15,644 nucleotides of DNA, from assembly GCA_025361995.1 (NCBI GenBank), contig JANYIP010000130.1, positions 1-15,644 of the forward strand, read 5' to 3'. Under the pieces are notes generated by a model. That model had not been told where the DNA came from. It ran no database searches and saw only the letters and a list, made by a program, of their open reading frames with translations. This document shows, piece by piece, positions 14,709 through 15,644 of the stretch. The stretch comes from Streptomycetales bacterium (lineage in GTDB: Bacteria; Actinomycetota; Actinomycetes; Prado026). The position numbers and the translations under genes were made by a program. How positions within the stretch are numbered: position 1 is the first letter of the stretch; each line of letters starts with the position of its first letter.

Positions 14709-14726
14709 TACTTACCCTAGTAGGTA
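14709..14726. promoter_or_regulatory. Operator dyad 2 in the crotonase/thiolase divergent region
   Basis: Read on the minus strand: TACCTAC, a 4-nt centre TAGG, GTAAGTA, forming an 18-bp dyad with six of seven half-site positions symmetrical. It ends 5 nt before the crotonase ATG, the same distance as dyad 1 from the SDR ATG, and sits 20 nt from the thiolase TTG. The whole divergent gap is only 42 bp, so one bound repressor would block both genes. Confidence 0.6.
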
Positions 14727-14745
14727 CTGGAGAAGGAGTCACGTC

Positions 14746-15644
14746 TTGTCCGATGTTTTCCTGATCTCCGCGGCAAGGACACCCATCGGTCGCGCCGGAA
14801 AGGGCTCGCTCGTCACCGCACGGCCCGACGACCTTGCCGCCGCGGTGGTGAAGGCGGCTCTGGGCCGCGGCGGAGTCCCGGGTGAGGTGGTCGACGACTT
14901 GCAGCTGGGATGCGGGTACCCCGAGGGCGAGCAGGGGTACAACATCGGTCGGCGGGTGGCGCTCTTGAGTGGGCTCCCGGTGACCGTTCCTGGATCCACA
15001 GTGAGCCGGATGTGCGCGTCCAGCCTGCAAGCGATCCGCTCAGGCGTGCACGCGATCCGCGCCGGGGAGTCGGAGGTTCATGTCGCCGCCGGTGTCGAGT
15101 CCGTCTCGCGGGTAGGGCGCACCACTCGCCCGCAGGACCGGCACCCGGAGCTCAGCGGCGAGCCGTTCGCAGACGTCTACATACCCATGGGCATCACCGC
15201 AGAGAACGTCGCGGCCGCCTACGACATCTCGAGACAGGACATGGATCTCTTAGCCCTGCGCAGTCACCGGCGCGCGGTGGCGGCGCAGGACAACGGATTC
15301 TTCGCGGCGGACATCATCGAGGTGACCCTGCCCGACGGAACTGTGGTGAGCAGCGATGACGGACCGCGCCGGGACACCTCCGTGGAGAAGCTGAGCTCGC
15401 TGCCGTCAGCTTTCACCGACGGCGGCCCGGTCACCGCGGGGAACTCGTGCCCGCTGAGCGACGGCGCTGCCGCCGTCGTGCTGGCAGGCGAAGATGCAGT
15501 CGACCGCTACGACCTCAAACCTAGGGCGCGCATCCTTGCCACAGCCGTGTGTGGAGTCGCCCCGGAGATGATGGGGATCGGCCCGATCGAGGCGATTCGG
15601 TCGGTGCTCCACGCAGGTGGCCTGACGATCCGCGACGTCGACGT
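14746..15644 (+). CDS. Thiolase (acetyl-CoA acetyltransferase/3-ketoacyl-CoA thiolase), partial
   Basis: The first 299 codons are present; the gene runs off the right edge. Thiolases cleave 3-ketoacyl-CoA with CoA (or condense two acyl-CoA) through an acyl-cysteine. The N-terminus (SDVFLISAARTPIGRAGKG) is typical, and the nucleophile is C90 in SRMCASSLQAI. The segment GNSCPLSDGAAAVVL corresponds to the usual NASGxxDGAAA turn. The C-terminal GHP histidine and second catalytic Cys would lie beyond the window. The start is TTG 14746 because AAGGAG sits 7 nt upstream and homology starts at once; no ATG is better placed. It is divergent from the crotonase gene across 42 bp sharing operator dyad 2, pointing to co-regulated beta-oxidation-type degradation. 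About 390-400 residues would be expected for the whole protein. Confidence 0.93.
   Translation, partial: MSDVFLISAARTPIGRAGKGSLVTARPDDLAAAVVKAALGRGGVPGEVVDDLQLGCGYPEGEQGYNIGRRVALLSGLPVTVPGSTVSRMCASSLQAIRSGVHAIRAGESEVHVAAGVESVSRVGRTTRPQDRHPELSGEPFADVYIPMGITAENVAAAYDISRQDMDLLALRSHRRAVAAQDNGFFAADIIEVTLPDGTVVSSDDGPRRDTSVEKLSSLPSAFTDGGPVTAGNSCPLSDGAAAVVLAGEDAVDRYDLKPRARILATAVCGVAPEMMGIGPIEAIRSVLHAGGLTIRDVD

Noticed and set aside
14704..15030. N-terminal extension of the distal crotonase gene beyond 14703
   Set aside because: It lies antisense to the thiolase coding region, has no domain, and the crotonase N-terminus fits the ATG at 14703.
1..15644. tRNA, rRNA, CRISPR array, transposase or phage attachment site
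   Set aside because: No cloverleaf-like sequence, regularly spaced repeats, transposase motifs or terminal inverted repeats were seen.

Overview
The window is high-GC DNA with G/C-rich third codon positions, GTG and TTG starts, lipobox lipoproteins carrying Ser/Thr-rich linkers, and an alpha/beta-hydrolase fused to a class III cyclase (an arrangement known from mycobacteria and other actinomycetes). Together these point to a soil-type actinomycete (phylum Actinomycetota); the genus cannot be told from the sequence. The content is catabolic and accessory rather than core: an aromatic-cleaving oxygenase, CoA-ester chemistry, an ABC importer and regulators. I see no RNA gene, CRISPR array, insertion sequence or phage gene.

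Layout. (1) 1-112: first 37 codons of a leftward lipoprotein, probably a solute-binding protein, with a recognisable promoter and inverted repeats in the 305-bp gap 113-417. (2) 418-2359, leftward: a carotenoid/stilbene-cleaving oxygenase and a VOC-fold protein, translationally coupled. (3) 2360-8192: a run of single genes on strictly alternating strands: enoyl-CoA hydratase (+), stand-alone polyketide-synthase-dehydratase-like double hot-dog protein (-), LysR regulator (+), metallo-beta-lactamase-fold hydrolase (-), PAS-GGDEF diguanylate cyclase (+), alpha/beta-hydrolase/adenylate cyclase fusion with a frameshift (-). Their 3' ends overlap or nearly touch. (4) 8255-14703, leftward: crotonase-family protein, amidohydrolase, then SDR dehydrogenase, solute-binding lipoprotein, double ABC ATPase and permease. 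(5) 14746-end, rightward: a thiolase cut by the window edge.

How it may work together (inference). The oxygenase retains the four iron-binding His and a Tyr/Lys pair matching stilbene-cleaving members such as NOV1, so a phenolic stilbenoid or phenylpropanoid substrate is plausible. The ribose-type importer would bring in a substrate, possibly a glycoside or other small polar compound. SDR, two crotonases, the hot-dog protein and thiolase could carry out beta-oxidation-like side-chain shortening, and the amidohydrolase a decarboxylation or C-C hydrolysis. The clearest new structure is a shared 18-bp dyad (TACCTAC-N4-GTARKTA) lying exactly 5 nt upstream of the start codons of the SDR gene and the distal crotonase gene. 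In the second case it also lies between that gene and the thiolase. It implies one repressor, encoded outside this window, controlling the SDR-transporter unit, the crotonase-amidohydrolase unit and the thiolase. A second-messenger pair (c-di-GMP synthase facing a cAMP-cyclase fusion) sits between the two halves.
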